Part shown: positions 16,521 to 24,991 of the stretch, piece by piece
Layout: every line of letters starts with the position of its first letter
How positions within the stretch are numbered: the stretch's first letter is position 1
Assembly: GCA_963621575.1 (NCBI GenBank)
Contig: CAVFEH010000013.1
Span: 1 to 64,000, forward strand
Direction of reading: 5' to 3'
Source of the DNA: UBA1724 sp963621575
GTDB taxonomy: Bacteria > Verrucomicrobiota > Lentisphaeria > Oligosphaerales > Oligosphaeraceae
DNA: 64,000 nucleotides
Program-made: the position numbers and the translations under genes
The notes under the pieces: generated by a model
What the model saw: the letters and a program-made list of their open reading frames with translations, nothing else
Told to the model about the DNA's origin: nothing
Databases searched by the model: none

Positions 16521-16557
16521 GGCGGCACACAGAAAACCCAAACCCAGGAGCACAACA

Positions 16558-16875
16558 ATGCCAGTCGACATCAAGAATGCCACCGGCGTCCCGGCCGTGA
16601 AGGACGTCGCCGACGAAATCACCCGTGTCACCAACCCCGGCTCGGACTTCATCCACACCGACGCGGTGTACAACGCCCTCATGAATGCCGCGGTCGCCAT
16701 GGAGAACCGCCTGAAGGAGTCCTTGGAGAACTATCAGCAGCATCCCGACGTCCAGGCCAACCTCCAGCAGCTGCAGTATGACCTGCAGCAGTGGAATCTG
16801 GCGCTCACCACCATGACCAACATCAACAAGAACATGGGCGACGCCCTGAGCTCCATCGCCTCCAACTTCCGCTAA
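16558..16875 (+). CDS. sctF: T3SS needle subunit SctF
   Basis: Polymerises into the extracellular needle. The 105-residue protein is a helical hairpin: a variable N-terminus, a helix at about 42-62, a Pro-containing turn (Gln-His-Pro-Asp at about 61-64, as in the Pro-(Ser/Asp)-(Asp/Asn)-Pro turn of needle proteins), then a second helix to the C-terminal Phe-Arg. The N-terminal part is about 20 residues longer than YscF. CCAGGAG precedes ATG 16558. It is flanked by YscE- and YscG-like chaperone genes. Confidence 0.88.
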   Translation: MPVDIKNATGVPAVKDVADEITRVTNPGSDFIHTDAVYNALMNAAVAMENRLKESLENYQQHPDVQANLQQLQYDLQQWNLALTTMTNINKNMGDALSSIASNFR

Positions 16876-17243
16876 TGTTCGACCTGGAGCCGGAGGAGGC
16901 CAGGGAGCTGCTCAACGTGGCGCTTATGGCAATCGGGCAGAACCGCTTCCAGTCCGCGGCGAAAATCCTCGCCGCCCTGGAGCGCTTCCGCCCGGGCGAG
17001 GCCTCCCTCCCTGTCGCAAACACCATCCTCCTCATCAGCAAACAGGACTTCCAGGGCGCCGTGGACTACGTCGACCACGACGCGCTCCCGCGCTTCCCGG
17101 ACTCCGCCATGCTGCGGGCCTTCCGGGGAATGGCGCTGCTGCGCATGAACCGCGAAGCCGAAGCCCGGATCTCCCTGGAGGAGGCCGCAAACCAGTCCGC
17201 CGACCCCGCGGCGGCGCAACTTGCAAGGGACTTGCTCGTATGA
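16875..17243 (+). CDS. sctG: YscG-like TPR needle chaperone SctG
   Basis: A 122-residue TPR-like protein (Ala-Lys-Ile-Leu-Ala-Ala-Leu-Glu-Arg-Phe-Arg-Pro near 31-42; a second unit with Phe-Gln-Gly-Ala-Val at about 58-62; Ala-Leu-Leu-Arg-Met near 88). It resembles YscG in size and in its position right after the needle gene; ATG overlaps the sctF stop as TAATG. It should pair with the YscE-like protein to hold SctF in the cytoplasm. Confidence 0.78.
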   Translation: MFDLEPEEARELLNVALMAIGQNRFQSAAKILAALERFRPGEASLPVANTILLISKQDFQGAVDYVDHDALPRFPDSAMLRAFRGMALLRMNREAEARISLEEAANQSADPAAAQLARDLLV

Positions 17244-17623
17244 CAGAACCCATGATAGTCGAGCCCATCCGCTCCGCCGCCATCAACGGCCCCCTGGCCG
17301 CCGACGCGCTGCGCGCCCAGGACGCCGCCGCTCCCGTGGCGGATCCCGGCGCCGTGTCGCGCTTCGCTGCGGCCATGGCCGCGGATCCGGTGCCCTTCGC
17401 CTCGGAGGTCTCCAGCGCCTTCCTGACGGCGCAGGCGGACAACCAGGCGATTCTCCACCGCATCCATGCCCTCTGCGAAATGAAGTCCCAGGGGAGCCTG
17501 TCGGCCCCCGAGCTCGTGGAACTCCAGTACGAGGTGATGAACCTCGCCTTCCAGCAGCAGGTCGTGACCCAGGTCGCCGACAAGGCGTCCACCGCAATCC
17601 AGACCCTCGTCAAGAACCAATAG
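17240..17623 (+). CDS. sctI: T3SS inner rod protein SctI
   Basis: Forms the rod/adaptor beneath the needle. The 127-residue protein has an Ala-rich N-terminus, a Val-Ser-Arg-Phe-Ala-Ala-Ala-Met motif at about 37-44 matching the Met-Arg-Phe-Asp-Ala-Ala-Met region of YscI, and a C-terminal helix (about 85-127) with Glu-Leu-Gln-Tyr-Glu-Val-Met, typical of YscI. ATG overlaps the sctG stop (ATGA). Secreted as an early substrate with no signal peptide. Confidence 0.85.
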   Translation: MTEPMIVEPIRSAAINGPLAADALRAQDAAAPVADPGAVSRFAAAMAADPVPFASEVSSAFLTAQADNQAILHRIHALCEMKSQGSLSAPELVELQYEVMNLAFQQQVVTQVADKASTAIQTLVKNQ

Positions 17624-17636
17624 GGAGAACCGAAGC

Positions 17637-18251
17637 ATGGTTGGAATGAAACGCGGAAAAACAGGCCTCCGGACTCTTCCGGCCCTTCTGGCGGCGGCGC
17701 TGTTCCTCACGGGGTGCGCCCGCGAGACGATGCTGCACTCCGGCCTTGAGGAGCGCCAGGCGAATCTCGTCATGGCGGCGCTGCTTGACGCCGGAATCGA
17801 CTGCCACAAGGCCGCGGGCGAGGAAGGCACCTGGAATGTGACCGTGGCCGAATCCCGCTTCGCGGAGGCGGTGAACCTGTTGGAGAAGGCGGGCCTGCCC
17901 CGCCGTCCCCACCAGGGCGTCGGCGAGGTCTTCAAGAAGACCGGCATGATCTCCTCCCCCAGCGAAGAGCGCATCCGCTTCATGGACGCCCTGGCGCAGG
18001 ATCTGGCAAAGACCATCTCCGACATTGACGGCGTCGTCGACGCACGGGTCCACGTGGTCATCCCCGAGAACGACCCCTTCGCCAAGAACCTCCAGCCCTC
18101 CTCCGCGGCCGTCGCCATCCGCTCCCGCTGGGACGCCGACCTGACCGACGTCGTTCCCGCGGTGAAGGGCCTGGTCAAGAACGCCATCGAGGGCCTGCAG
18201 TACGAGAAGATCATGGTCACCGTCTTCCGGGACTCCCCGCCCAGACGGTGA
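17637..18251 (+). CDS. sctJ: T3SS inner-ring lipoprotein SctJ
   Basis: Inner-membrane ring lipoprotein of 204 residues. An N-terminal signal with lipobox Leu-Thr-Gly-Cys (Cys at about 25) directs lipidation. Two ring-forming domains follow, with the family motifs Leu-Asp-Ala-Gly-Ile-Asp, Leu-Glu-Lys-Ala-Gly-Leu-Pro, Ser-Pro-Ser-Glu-Glu-Arg-Ile-Arg-Phe and Ile-Asp-Gly-Val-Val-Asp-Ala-Arg-Val-His. There is no C-terminal membrane segment; EscJ also lacks one whereas YscJ and PrgK have it. GGGAG precedes ATG 17637. Confidence 0.93.
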   Translation: MVGMKRGKTGLRTLPALLAAALFLTGCARETMLHSGLEERQANLVMAALLDAGIDCHKAAGEEGTWNVTVAESRFAEAVNLLEKAGLPRRPHQGVGEVFKKTGMISSPSEERIRFMDALAQDLAKTISDIDGVVDARVHVVIPENDPFAKNLQPSSAAVAIRSRWDADLTDVVPAVKGLVKNAIEGLQYEKIMVTVFRDSPPRR

Positions 18252-18279
18252 CACACCTTTCCCCCGTACGGGGCAAGCG

Positions 18280-18618
18280 ATGGACGAAAGCGAAAAACAG
18301 TTTCTGATGACGGTGACCTGGCTCTTCCTGCGCCATGGCCGGCGCGACCGCGCCCTGGCCGTCTGCGAGGCCCTCCATGAACTCGACCCCCGGAACGGCG
18401 CCGCCGCCGTGACCCTGGCCGAGCTCCTGGTGGCGGACGCCCGCGCCAAGGAGGCCCTCGACGTCCTGCGGGACGCCGACGTGCCCGCCTCCCTGGACCA
18501 CGCCGCCGCCGTCGTGGAGACCCGCGCCCTGCGCCTGGCGGGCCGCGCCGCGGAGGCCGACTCCCGCTGGAACCGTCACCTGGAAGCACGGAAGGGGGCG
18601 GCTAGAAAATGGATCTGA
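18280..18618 (+). CDS. sctY: YscY-like TPR chaperone SctY
   Basis: A 112-residue TPR protein that aligns by eye with YscY across its length: Lys-Gln-Phe-Leu near residue 6, a Trp-Leu-Phe-Leu-Arg-His-Gly helix, Leu-Asp-Pro-Arg-Asn (YscY Leu-Asn-Pro-Glu-His), and a C-terminal Trp-Asn-Arg-His-Leu-Glu-Ala-Arg-Lys (YscY Tyr-Gln-His-Tyr-Leu-Glu-Leu-Lys). YscY binds YscX and SctV. In Yersinia it lies between yscX and yscV; here it sits between sctJ and sctK. Its end overlaps the sctK start by 10 bases. Confidence 0.72.
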   Translation: MDESEKQFLMTVTWLFLRHGRRDRALAVCEALHELDPRNGAAAVTLAELLVADARAKEALDVLRDADVPASLDHAAAVVETRALRLAGRAAEADSRWNRHLEARKGAARKWI

Positions 18619-19238
18619 CACTCGACGACGCCCGCGCCCTGGTGAATGACGCGCTCCTCTGGCCCCGCGTACGGGACTTCCTCTGGGACTTCGCGCCCCA
18701 GATCCACGCAAGCTGGCTCCCGGAACTCCCCGTGGACGAAGCCCTGAAAGACACCCCCCGCATGAAGGCCTGGCTCCTGGAGACGCTGTCCGTGGAGCCC
18801 TGCCTCCACCTCTTCCCCAAGGAGGACATGAGCCGGATCGCCCTTCTGGACGGCGCCACCCTCCTGGAGCTGGTCTGCTGGCTGGGGGTCCTCCACCACG
18901 CCCCCGCCCTGCGGCGCGTCACCAGCGGCGCACAGGTGCGCGCCTTGAAGGCCGCCCTGCCCTCCGCATACCCCGGGGCCTTCCGCTACACGGCGTATTT
19001 CCGCAGCGCCACAGACGACGGGGCCGCCGCGCCCTCTCCGGCGGACGTCCTTTCCACGGGCATGGGCATCCTTCTGGCGGCTTTGAAGGACGCGCCCGCG
19101 CCGGTGGTCGCCCGCCTGCGGAAAAAACTCCCCCGGGAACTCTCCGGCGCTTCCCCCGCAAAGGAGGCCCCTTTGGCCGGCGACCTCGCCCGGCTCCTCA
19201 AGCTCAAGTTCAGGGAGGCATACGCGCTATGCTGTTGA
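18609..19238 (+). CDS. sctK: T3SS sorting platform protein SctK
   Basis: Cytoplasmic adaptor linking the SctD ring to SctQ in the sorting platform. The 209-residue protein has Trp-Leu-Pro-Glu-Leu near residue 36, Leu-Glu-Leu-Val-Cys-Trp-Leu-Gly at about 80-87 and a helical C-terminus, matching the YscK/OrgA-type pattern and length. Its position between SctJ/SctY and SctL agrees with yscJ-yscK-yscL. The gene overlaps both neighbours by about 10 bases. Confidence 0.75.
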   Translation: MDLTLDDARALVNDALLWPRVRDFLWDFAPQIHASWLPELPVDEALKDTPRMKAWLLETLSVEPCLHLFPKEDMSRIALLDGATLLELVCWLGVLHHAPALRRVTSGAQVRALKAALPSAYPGAFRYTAYFRSATDDGAAAPSPADVLSTGMGILLAALKDAPAPVVARLRKKLPRELSGASPAKEAPLAGDLARLLKLKFREAYALCC

Positions 19239-19849
19239 TGGACAAGAACAATTTCAAAATCTCCTCCGGCACGCGGCTCGTCAAGGCCCGGGAGGTCTCC
19301 ACGGTCAAGACCGCAGAAGAGATCCTCTCCGCCGCGGAGGCGGAGGCCGCCCGGATCCGCGAGGAGGCGAAGGCCGCCTTCGCGGAAGAGAAGCGCCGTG
19401 GCTATGAGCAGGGCGTCTCCGATGGCAAAATGGAGATCACCATGCAGCGCCTGGACCAGGTGGAGCAGTCCGTGTCCTTCATGGAAGGCGTCGAGGAGAA
19501 GATGGCGGGCGTCGTGATGAAGGCCCTGAAGCTGTGCGTCGAGGAGATCGGCGACCGCGAAATGGTGGTCAACATCGTCAAGAAGACCCTGGCCGCCGTC
19601 ATCCGAACCCAGCGACAGGTCACCCTGAAGGTCGCCCCCGGCATGGCCGCGGCCGTCCAGGAGCGACTGGAGGAACTGCGGCGGGGCTACCCCACCGTGG
19701 AGACCTTCGATGTGGTGGAGGACCCCCGGCTCTCCGGCGCCGCCTGCATCCTGGAGACCGAGGCCGGCGTGGCCGACGCCTCCGTGGACGCCCAGCTCAC
19801 CGCCATCGAACGCTCCCTGAAACGGCATCTCTCCGGAGGCGCCCGATGA
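19229..19849 (+). CDS. sctL: T3SS ATPase regulator SctL
   Basis: Peripheral stalk that links the ATPase SctN to SctQ. The 206-residue protein has an Ala/Glu-rich coiled coil (about 28-68), as in YscL/FliH, and a C-terminal globular part (about 85-205) with Val-Ala-Pro-Gly near 132 and Asp-Pro-Arg-Leu-Ser-Gly-Ala-Ala-Cys-Ile-Leu-Glu-Thr near 163-175, the FliH/YscL signature. GGGAGG eleven bases upstream favours ATG 19229 over ATG 19238. Confidence 0.9.
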   Translation: MLLMDKNNFKISSGTRLVKAREVSTVKTAEEILSAAEAEAARIREEAKAAFAEEKRRGYEQGVSDGKMEITMQRLDQVEQSVSFMEGVEEKMAGVVMKALKLCVEEIGDREMVVNIVKKTLAAVIRTQRQVTLKVAPGMAAAVQERLEELRRGYPTVETFDVVEDPRLSGAACILETEAGVADASVDAQLTAIERSLKRHLSGGAR

Positions 19850-21177
19850 CCGACGGCGTCTTCGACTACATCCCCGAGGTGCTCAACCGCGCCGTGGAGG
19901 ACGTCCAGCCCATTGACGTAAAGGGCCGCGTCATCCAGGTGGTTGGCACCATCATCAAGGCCTCCGTGCCCGGCGTGAAGGTCGGCGAGGTCTGCATCCT
20001 GCGCAATCCCTGGGAGGAATACGAAGTCCAGGCGGAGGTGGTGGGCTTCACCAAGGACGCCGCCCTCCTCACCGCGCTGGGCCCCATGATCGGCATCTCC
20101 GCGGAGACCGAGGTCATCCCCACCCGCCGCGTCCAGATGGTGCCCGTGGGTCCCAAGCTGCTGGGACGCGTCCTGGACGGCATGGGGCACCCCATGGACG
20201 CCGACACGAAGGGGCCTCTGCGTCCCGACGGATACTACCCCGTCTACGCGCCGCCGCCCTCCCCCCTGGAACGCACCATCATCTCCAGACCCATCTCCCT
20301 GGGCATCCGCTCCATCGACGGCCTGCTCACCTGCGGCGAGGGCCAGCGAATGGGAATCTTCGCGGCCGCCGGCGGCGGAAAATCCACGCTCCTGGCCTCC
20401 ATCATCCGCAACACCTCGGCGGAAGTCACCGTCCTGGCGCTCATCGGCGAACGCGGCCGCGAAGTCCGGGAGTTCATCGAGAAGGACCTGGGCGCCGAGG
20501 GCCTGAGGAAATCCGTGATCGTCATCTCCACCTCGGACCGTCCCGCCATGGAGCGCCTGAAGGCCGCGTACGTGGCCACCTCCATCGCCGAGTCCTTCCG
20601 GGACCAAGGCAAGAAGGTGCTCCTGCTCATGGACAGCGTCACCCGCTTCGGCCGCGCCCAGCGCGAGATCGGCCTGGCCGCCGGCGAGCCCCCCACCCGC
20701 CGCGGATTCCCACCCAGCGTCTTCTCCGAACTCCCGAAGCTCATGGAGCGCGCCGGAAACTCCGCAAAGGGGTCCATCACCGCACTGTACACCGTGCTGG
20801 TGGAGGGCGACGACATGACCGAGCCCATCGCCGACGAGACCCGCTCCATCCTGGACGGGCACATCATCCTCTCCCGGCGGCTGGCCCAGATGAACCACTA
20901 CCCCGCCATCGACATCCTCGCCTCCGTCTCCCGCTGCCAGTCCTCCATCATCCCCGCAGACCACAAGGCCGCCGCCGCGAAGCTCCGCGCCCTCCTGGCC
21001 AAATACGCCGAAGTGGAGCTCCTCCTCAAAATCGGCGAATACAAGCACGGATCCGACCCGGAAGCCGACGAGGCCATCGCCAAAAACGGCGCCATCAACG
21101 CTTTCCTCAAGCAGGGGCTCGACGAACACCCCGACTACGCGGACACCATCCGCCGCCTCAAGGAGGTCGTCTCCTGA
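19846..21177 (+). CDS. sctN: T3SS export ATPase SctN
   Basis: Hexameric ATPase that strips chaperones and unfolds substrates. 443 residues, the family length. Walker A is Ala-Ala-Ala-Gly-Gly-Gly-Lys-Ser-Thr with Lys179; the usual Gly-Ser-Gly-Val core is replaced by Ala-Ala-Gly-Gly. Walker B Leu-Leu-Leu-Met-Asp lies near 262-266. The Gly-Glu-Arg-Gly-Arg-Glu-Val-Arg-Glu-Phe catalytic region and Pro-Pro-Thr-Arg-Arg-Gly-Phe-Pro-Pro-Ser-Val-Phe motif are intact. ATG overlaps the sctL stop (ATGA); the gene ends in TGATG shared with sctO. Confidence 0.97.
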   Translation: MTDGVFDYIPEVLNRAVEDVQPIDVKGRVIQVVGTIIKASVPGVKVGEVCILRNPWEEYEVQAEVVGFTKDAALLTALGPMIGISAETEVIPTRRVQMVPVGPKLLGRVLDGMGHPMDADTKGPLRPDGYYPVYAPPPSPLERTIISRPISLGIRSIDGLLTCGEGQRMGIFAAAGGGKSTLLASIIRNTSAEVTVLALIGERGREVREFIEKDLGAEGLRKSVIVISTSDRPAMERLKAAYVATSIAESFRDQGKKVLLLMDSVTRFGRAQREIGLAAGEPPTRRGFPPSVFSELPKLMERAGNSAKGSITALYTVLVEGDDMTEPIADETRSILDGHIILSRRLAQMNHYPAIDILASVSRCQSSIIPADHKAAAAKLRALLAKYAEVELLLKIGEYKHGSDPEADEAIAKNGAINAFLKQGLDEHPDYADTIRRLKEVVS

Positions 21178-21650
21178 TGGCATACGTCCTGCAGCCACTG
21201 CTCAACATCCGGAAGATGCGCGAAGACCGCGCCGCCGGGGAGCTGACCGCCGCACGCCGCGCCGTCCACGATGCCGAGGAGACCCTCGAGGCCCGCAAAC
21301 AGGAACTGGCGGACTTTGAAAAAACCAAGGACGAGCGCCGGGACCGCATCTACGACGCCATCATGGGGCATCCCGTGACGCGCGAACAAATCGACCTGGC
21401 CAACGAAGGCGTCGCCCGCATTGACCAGGAGGAGGCCCTCCGCACCGACAACATGCGCCGCGCAGACGCCGATCTCAAGGAGCGGGAGAAGGCCGCCGAC
21501 GCCGCGCGCGCCGTCTTCGCCGACGCCACCAGGAACCGCATGAAGATCGACGAACACCGGGCCGTCTGGACCGAAACCGAAGCAAGAGAGGACGAACGCC
21601 GCGCCGAGGGCGAACTCGAAGATTTCACCGTAAGGAAACTGGAACTGTGA
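21177..21650 (+). CDS. sctO: T3SS central stalk SctO (YscO/FliJ-like)
   Basis: A 157-residue protein that is almost entirely charged coiled coil with regular heptads, the hallmark of YscO, which sits in the centre of the ATPase ring and contacts SctV. The N-terminal Leu-Gln-Pro-Leu-Leu-Asn-Ile-Arg-Lys-Met-Arg-Glu matches the Leu-x-x-Ile-Arg-x-x-Arg-Glu start of YscO-type proteins. The single-base overlap TGATG with sctN and the sctN-O-P order support the call. Confidence 0.87.
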   Translation: MAYVLQPLLNIRKMREDRAAGELTAARRAVHDAEETLEARKQELADFEKTKDERRDRIYDAIMGHPVTREQIDLANEGVARIDQEEALRTDNMRRADADLKEREKAADAARAVFADATRNRMKIDEHRAVWTETEAREDERRAEGELEDFTVRKLEL

Positions 21651-23197
21651 TGACTGCCGCCATAACATTCGAAGTGGACGGAATGGCACTCCATCTGCCG
21701 GACGCCACCGGATTGGCCCCACTCTCCCTGCCCGCCGTCCCCGCGGAAACGCCCGCCGCACCCTCGCAGGACGCCGTAAACCGCTTCCAGGCCGCGATGC
21801 AGGACGACGCGCAGCCCGGCGCCGCAACCGCCGGCAGCGCCTCCAGCACCGCCGTCCTCCTGGTCCAGCTGACCTCCCCGGGCTCCTTGGAACACACAAC
21901 CCGCGCCCAGGAGAAGCCCGGCGCGGCAGCCACAGAGACGGCTGCCACCCCCGGGAGGGCTCCCGCACAGTCCACGGAACAGCCGCAAACGGCCGTGGCC
22001 GCCGCTCCTGCGGCGGAGGAAGCCATCCCCGCCGAAGACGCCACGGAGATCGCCCCCCGGACGCCCGTCATCGTGGACGTCCCCAGGCCAGCCGCCACCG
22101 TGGAAGCCCCCAGGCCCCAGGCGCGGCCTGCGGTTGCAGAGACACCAGCGGCCTCCCCAGACAACACGCCCGCCGCACCCGGGACGGAGGCCCCGGCGGC
22201 GTCCGCATCCGCCACGGCTGCAGTTCCCGAGGCGGTGCAACCCTTTGATCAGCCCGTGACGCAGACGCCCGCCGCCACCGGGGCGACTCCCGGAGTCGCC
22301 GCTACGGAGACGCCCTTCGCTGTGGAGGCTGTACCCGAAGAGGCGCAACAGCAATCGGAGACGACGGCGGCGCTCCCCGCAGCGCCCCCCCGGGAATCCC
22401 CTTCACTGGACAACACAACTCCCCATACTGCAACCCCGTATCCGGAACAGGCACTCCCCCCCGCCGGAAATGCCCTTGACGGCGTCACCCCAGGGCCGGG
22501 AATCACGCCGGTGATTTCCTCCCCCGCCGCGGAACAGCCCGGAATGCCTAAGGCCGTGGTGGATATGGAAGCGCAACTGTCTCAAAAAGCGGTGCCGCTC
22601 CCCGGCCCGAACCAGCCCGTGGAGCAGGAGGCCATGGTGGATTCCGAGAACGTGGGAGAAACTCGTCCTGTCATCGGAACCAAGGCGCCGACCGCCGCCC
22701 CCCCCCTGAAGAATCTGGAGAAGACGGAGGAGGACTCCGGGAACATGGAACAGCCGGCCGTTTCCTCCACCGCCGCGGCTTCTGTCCAGACACCCGCCAC
22801 TGCCATGCAGGCGGCCCCTGTGCCGGTGGCCATGCCGGCCCTTGACGGTGTCGCGAGGGCGCCGGAGGCGGTTTCCGGGGCGGGAATGACTTCTGCGCAG
22901 ATTGCGGAATTGGTGGAGTCGGTGGCCGCGCAAATCCGCGTGGAGCCCTCCTTGCGTTCGGGCGAGGGGACGGTCATGATCCAACTGAAGCCCACGGTGC
23001 TGGAAGGCAGCCGGATCTCCCTTTCCGCGAAGGACGGCGCGTTGTCCGTGGAGATCGCGCCCGTGGCCACGGGCGAGGTCGTCGCGCGGATCCAGAACGC
23101 CCTGCCCCGCCTGGAGGCGGCGCTGGCAAGCAGCATCGCGGAGTTCCATTCCATTTCGGTCTCCCTGAGGAAAGATAGAAAAGATGAAACCGCATGA
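21650..23197 (+). CDS. sctP: T3SS needle-length ruler / substrate switch SctP
   Basis: Secreted molecular ruler with about 515 residues. Residues about 25-400 are low-complexity Ala/Pro/Thr/Glu sequence, expected to be extended or weakly helical; YscP rulers are likewise repetitive. The C-terminal 95 residues form the substrate-switch domain: Gly-Thr-Val-Met-Ile-Gln-Leu-Lys-Pro-Thr-Val-Leu (about 440-451), then Leu-Ser-Val-Glu-Ile and a final helix, as in YscP/FliK. The GTG three bases earlier overlaps the sctO stop, but ATG 21650 (TGATG) matches the style of neighbouring junctions. The extended ruler predicts a rather long needle; this is inference. Confidence 0.82.
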   Translation: MTAAITFEVDGMALHLPDATGLAPLSLPAVPAETPAAPSQDAVNRFQAAMQDDAQPGAATAGSASSTAVLLVQLTSPGSLEHTTRAQEKPGAAATETAATPGRAPAQSTEQPQTAVAAAPAAEEAIPAEDATEIAPRTPVIVDVPRPAATVEAPRPQARPAVAETPAASPDNTPAAPGTEAPAASASATAAVPEAVQPFDQPVTQTPAATGATPGVAATETPFAVEAVPEEAQQQSETTAALPAAPPRESPSLDNTTPHTATPYPEQALPPAGNALDGVTPGPGITPVISSPAAEQPGMPKAVVDMEAQLSQKAVPLPGPNQPVEQEAMVDSENVGETRPVIGTKAPTAAPPLKNLEKTEEDSGNMEQPAVSSTAAASVQTPATAMQAAPVPVAMPALDGVARAPEAVSGAGMTSAQIAELVESVAAQIRVEPSLRSGEGTVMIQLKPTVLEGSRISLSAKDGALSVEIAPVATGEVVARIQNALPRLEAALASSIAEFHSISVSLRKDRKDETA

Positions 23198-24038
23198 AAT
23201 CCTCTCGCTTCTGGGCGACTGGCGCAGCCGGAGTCCGGAAGAACTCCTCTCCTCCCCCGCCTGGGCCATGCCCTGCCGCCTGGGCGAGGAACCGTTCACG
23301 ATGCACGCAGGCGCCCTGCGCCCCGCGGATCCCCTGCTGCTGAAGGTACGCTTCGGCGAGATCTCCCACACCCTGGGACTGGCCCCCTCGGAGCGTTTCC
23401 CCGAGCTCTCGCGCCTCTGGGCCGCACGCGCAGACATCCCGGAGCCCATCCTCCTGGCGCTGGTGGAAAAGGAATGCGCCCCCCTCCTGCAGTTGCTGGA
23501 GAACGCCATGCGGCGCCAGATGGCCATCGAGTCCCTGGGGGGCGCGGCAGACGAGAAGGACTTCTGCGGCGAAGTCGGCGGCATCCCCTTCACCCTGACC
23601 CGCACCCCGCAGCTGGTCCAGGCCCTCGGACGGCTTGCCTTCCTGGATCCCGCCAACGGGGAACTCCGAAACACCCTCTGCTCCGCCGAATTCGAATACA
23701 CCGCGTTCGCCATGCCGCAGAAGGACCTGGAGTCCATGGAAATCGGCGACGCCGTGGTGCTCCCGGAACTGGAGACCACCGGGCCCTGCGTGATCGTGGA
23801 AAACGCCCTCCAGGTGGACGCCGAAAGCGCCGCCATGCCGCTGGTCCAGGACACCCTCTGCCACGTCCGCGCGGCGGAGCCCGCCAAAATCCGGCTGGGC
23901 GACATCTTCGACGGCGCCATCAAGATCCCCTCTCCCCATGCGGCGCCCATGAAGATCACCTGCGCGGGCCGCGACATCGCCACCGGACATGTGGGGACCC
24001 TCGCCGGACAGCCGGCATTCTATGTGGAGAAAAAATAA
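23184..24038 (+). CDS. sctQ: T3SS sorting platform C-ring protein SctQ
   Basis: Cytoplasmic pod protein that recruits chaperone-substrate complexes. 284 residues; the N-terminal two thirds are divergent, and the C-terminus (about 230-284) has a SpoA-like beta pattern with Ile-Arg-Leu-Gly-Asp-Ile-Phe-Asp-Gly and a final Gly-Arg-Asp-Ile-Ala-Thr-Gly-His-Val. The second SpoA unit near 185-225 (Glu-Ile-Gly-Asp-Ala-Val-Val-Leu-Pro-Glu) is clearer. It lies between sctP and sctR and overlaps the end of sctP by 14 bases. Confidence 0.85.
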   Translation: MKPHEILSLLGDWRSRSPEELLSSPAWAMPCRLGEEPFTMHAGALRPADPLLLKVRFGEISHTLGLAPSERFPELSRLWAARADIPEPILLALVEKECAPLLQLLENAMRRQMAIESLGGAADEKDFCGEVGGIPFTLTRTPQLVQALGRLAFLDPANGELRNTLCSAEFEYTAFAMPQKDLESMEIGDAVVLPELETTGPCVIVENALQVDAESAAMPLVQDTLCHVRAAEPAKIRLGDIFDGAIKIPSPHAAPMKITCAGRDIATGHVGTLAGQPAFYVEKK

Positions 24039-24065
24039 CCGACTCCTTCCCGGGGAGGCGACAAC

Positions 24066-24722
24066 ATGTTCCAAACCAACCCCTTCACACTGATCGTCAT
24101 CCTCGTGGGGCTGTCGCTGGTGGCCTTCGCCGCCATGATCGCGACCAGCTACCTGAAGATTGTCGTCGTCACGTCCCTCATCCGCAACGCGCTGGGCATC
24201 CAGTCGATCCCGCCGAACATGGTGCTCAACGCACTGGCCATGATGCTCACCTTCTACATCATGGCGCCCCGCTGTTCCGAGGCCTGGAACATCCTCAAGG
24301 AGCAGTCCTCCGGACAGCCGACGCAGGCCTTGGAGGTGGAGGCGGTGGCGAAAGCCGGCGAGCCCTTCCGGGAATGGCTCTCCGTCCACACCGCCGACCG
24401 GGAACGCGCCTTCTTCGTGCAGACCGCCGAGCGCCTCTGGGCGAAAGACGACGGCACCCCCGCCGTGGTGGACCCCGAGAGCTTCGCCATCCTGATCCCC
24501 TCCTTCTGCGTGTCGGAGCTCACCAAGGCCTTCCAGATCGGGTTCCTGGTGTACCTGCCCTTCATCGCCATTGACATCATCGTGTCGAACATCCTGCTGG
24601 CCATGGGAATGATGATGGTCTCGCCCGTCACCATCTCCCTGCCCTTCAAGCTATTGCTCTTCGTGATGGCAGACGGCTGGACGTTGCTCATCCAGGGGCT
24701 TGTAAGAGGATACGCGCCATGA
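24066..24722 (+). CDS. sctR: T3SS export apparatus protein SctR
   Basis: Core of the inner-membrane export gate (SctR5-S4-T1). 218 residues with four membrane segments (about 8-30, 52-68, 155-178, 185-210) and the strongly conserved FliP/YscR motifs: Thr-Ser-Tyr-Leu-Lys-Ile-Val-Val-Val-Thr-Ser-Leu-Ile-Arg-Asn-Ala-Leu-Gly near 28-45, and Pro-Phe-Ile-Ala-Ile-Asp near 169. GGGGAGG lies upstream of the ATG. The stop overlaps the sctS start. Confidence 0.97.
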   Translation: MFQTNPFTLIVILVGLSLVAFAAMIATSYLKIVVVTSLIRNALGIQSIPPNMVLNALAMMLTFYIMAPRCSEAWNILKEQSSGQPTQALEVEAVAKAGEPFREWLSVHTADRERAFFVQTAERLWAKDDGTPAVVDPESFAILIPSFCVSELTKAFQIGFLVYLPFIAIDIIVSNILLAMGMMMVSPVTISLPFKLLLFVMADGWTLLIQGLVRGYAP

Positions 24723-24985
24723 GCCAGGCGGAACTCCTCGAATATGCGCAGACGTGCCTGCTGATCGTGCTGCGCCTCTCCCTGATCCCCATCGTGGTGG
24801 CGACCGTCATCGGACTCATCGTCTCCCTGCTCCAGGCCCTCACGCAGATCCAAGAACAGACCCTCGGCTTCGCCGTGAAGCTGGTGGCGATCTCCCTGAC
24901 CCTGCTGGTCTGCGCCTCCTGGATGGGGAGCGAACTGCTGCTCTACACGAAAAACATATTCACGCACCTGCCGTTGCTGCGATGA
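24719..24985 (+). CDS. sctS: T3SS export apparatus protein SctS
   Basis: Small export-gate subunit of 88 residues with two membrane helices (about 16-38 and 52-72) flanking the FliQ/YscS loop containing Gln-Ala-Leu-Thr-Gln-Ile-Gln-Glu-Gln-Thr-Leu (about 39-49), which is near invariant in the family. Length is typical. ATG overlaps the sctR stop; sctT follows after six bases. Confidence 0.96.
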   Translation: MSQAELLEYAQTCLLIVLRLSLIPIVVATVIGLIVSLLQALTQIQEQTLGFAVKLVAISLTLLVCASWMGSELLLYTKNIFTHLPLLR

Positions 24986-24991
24986 CCGACG

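Noticed and set aside
17637..18251. SctJ without a C-terminal membrane segment as an anomaly
   Set aside because: EscJ in attaching-effacing E. coli likewise lacks it, so this is known variation in the family.
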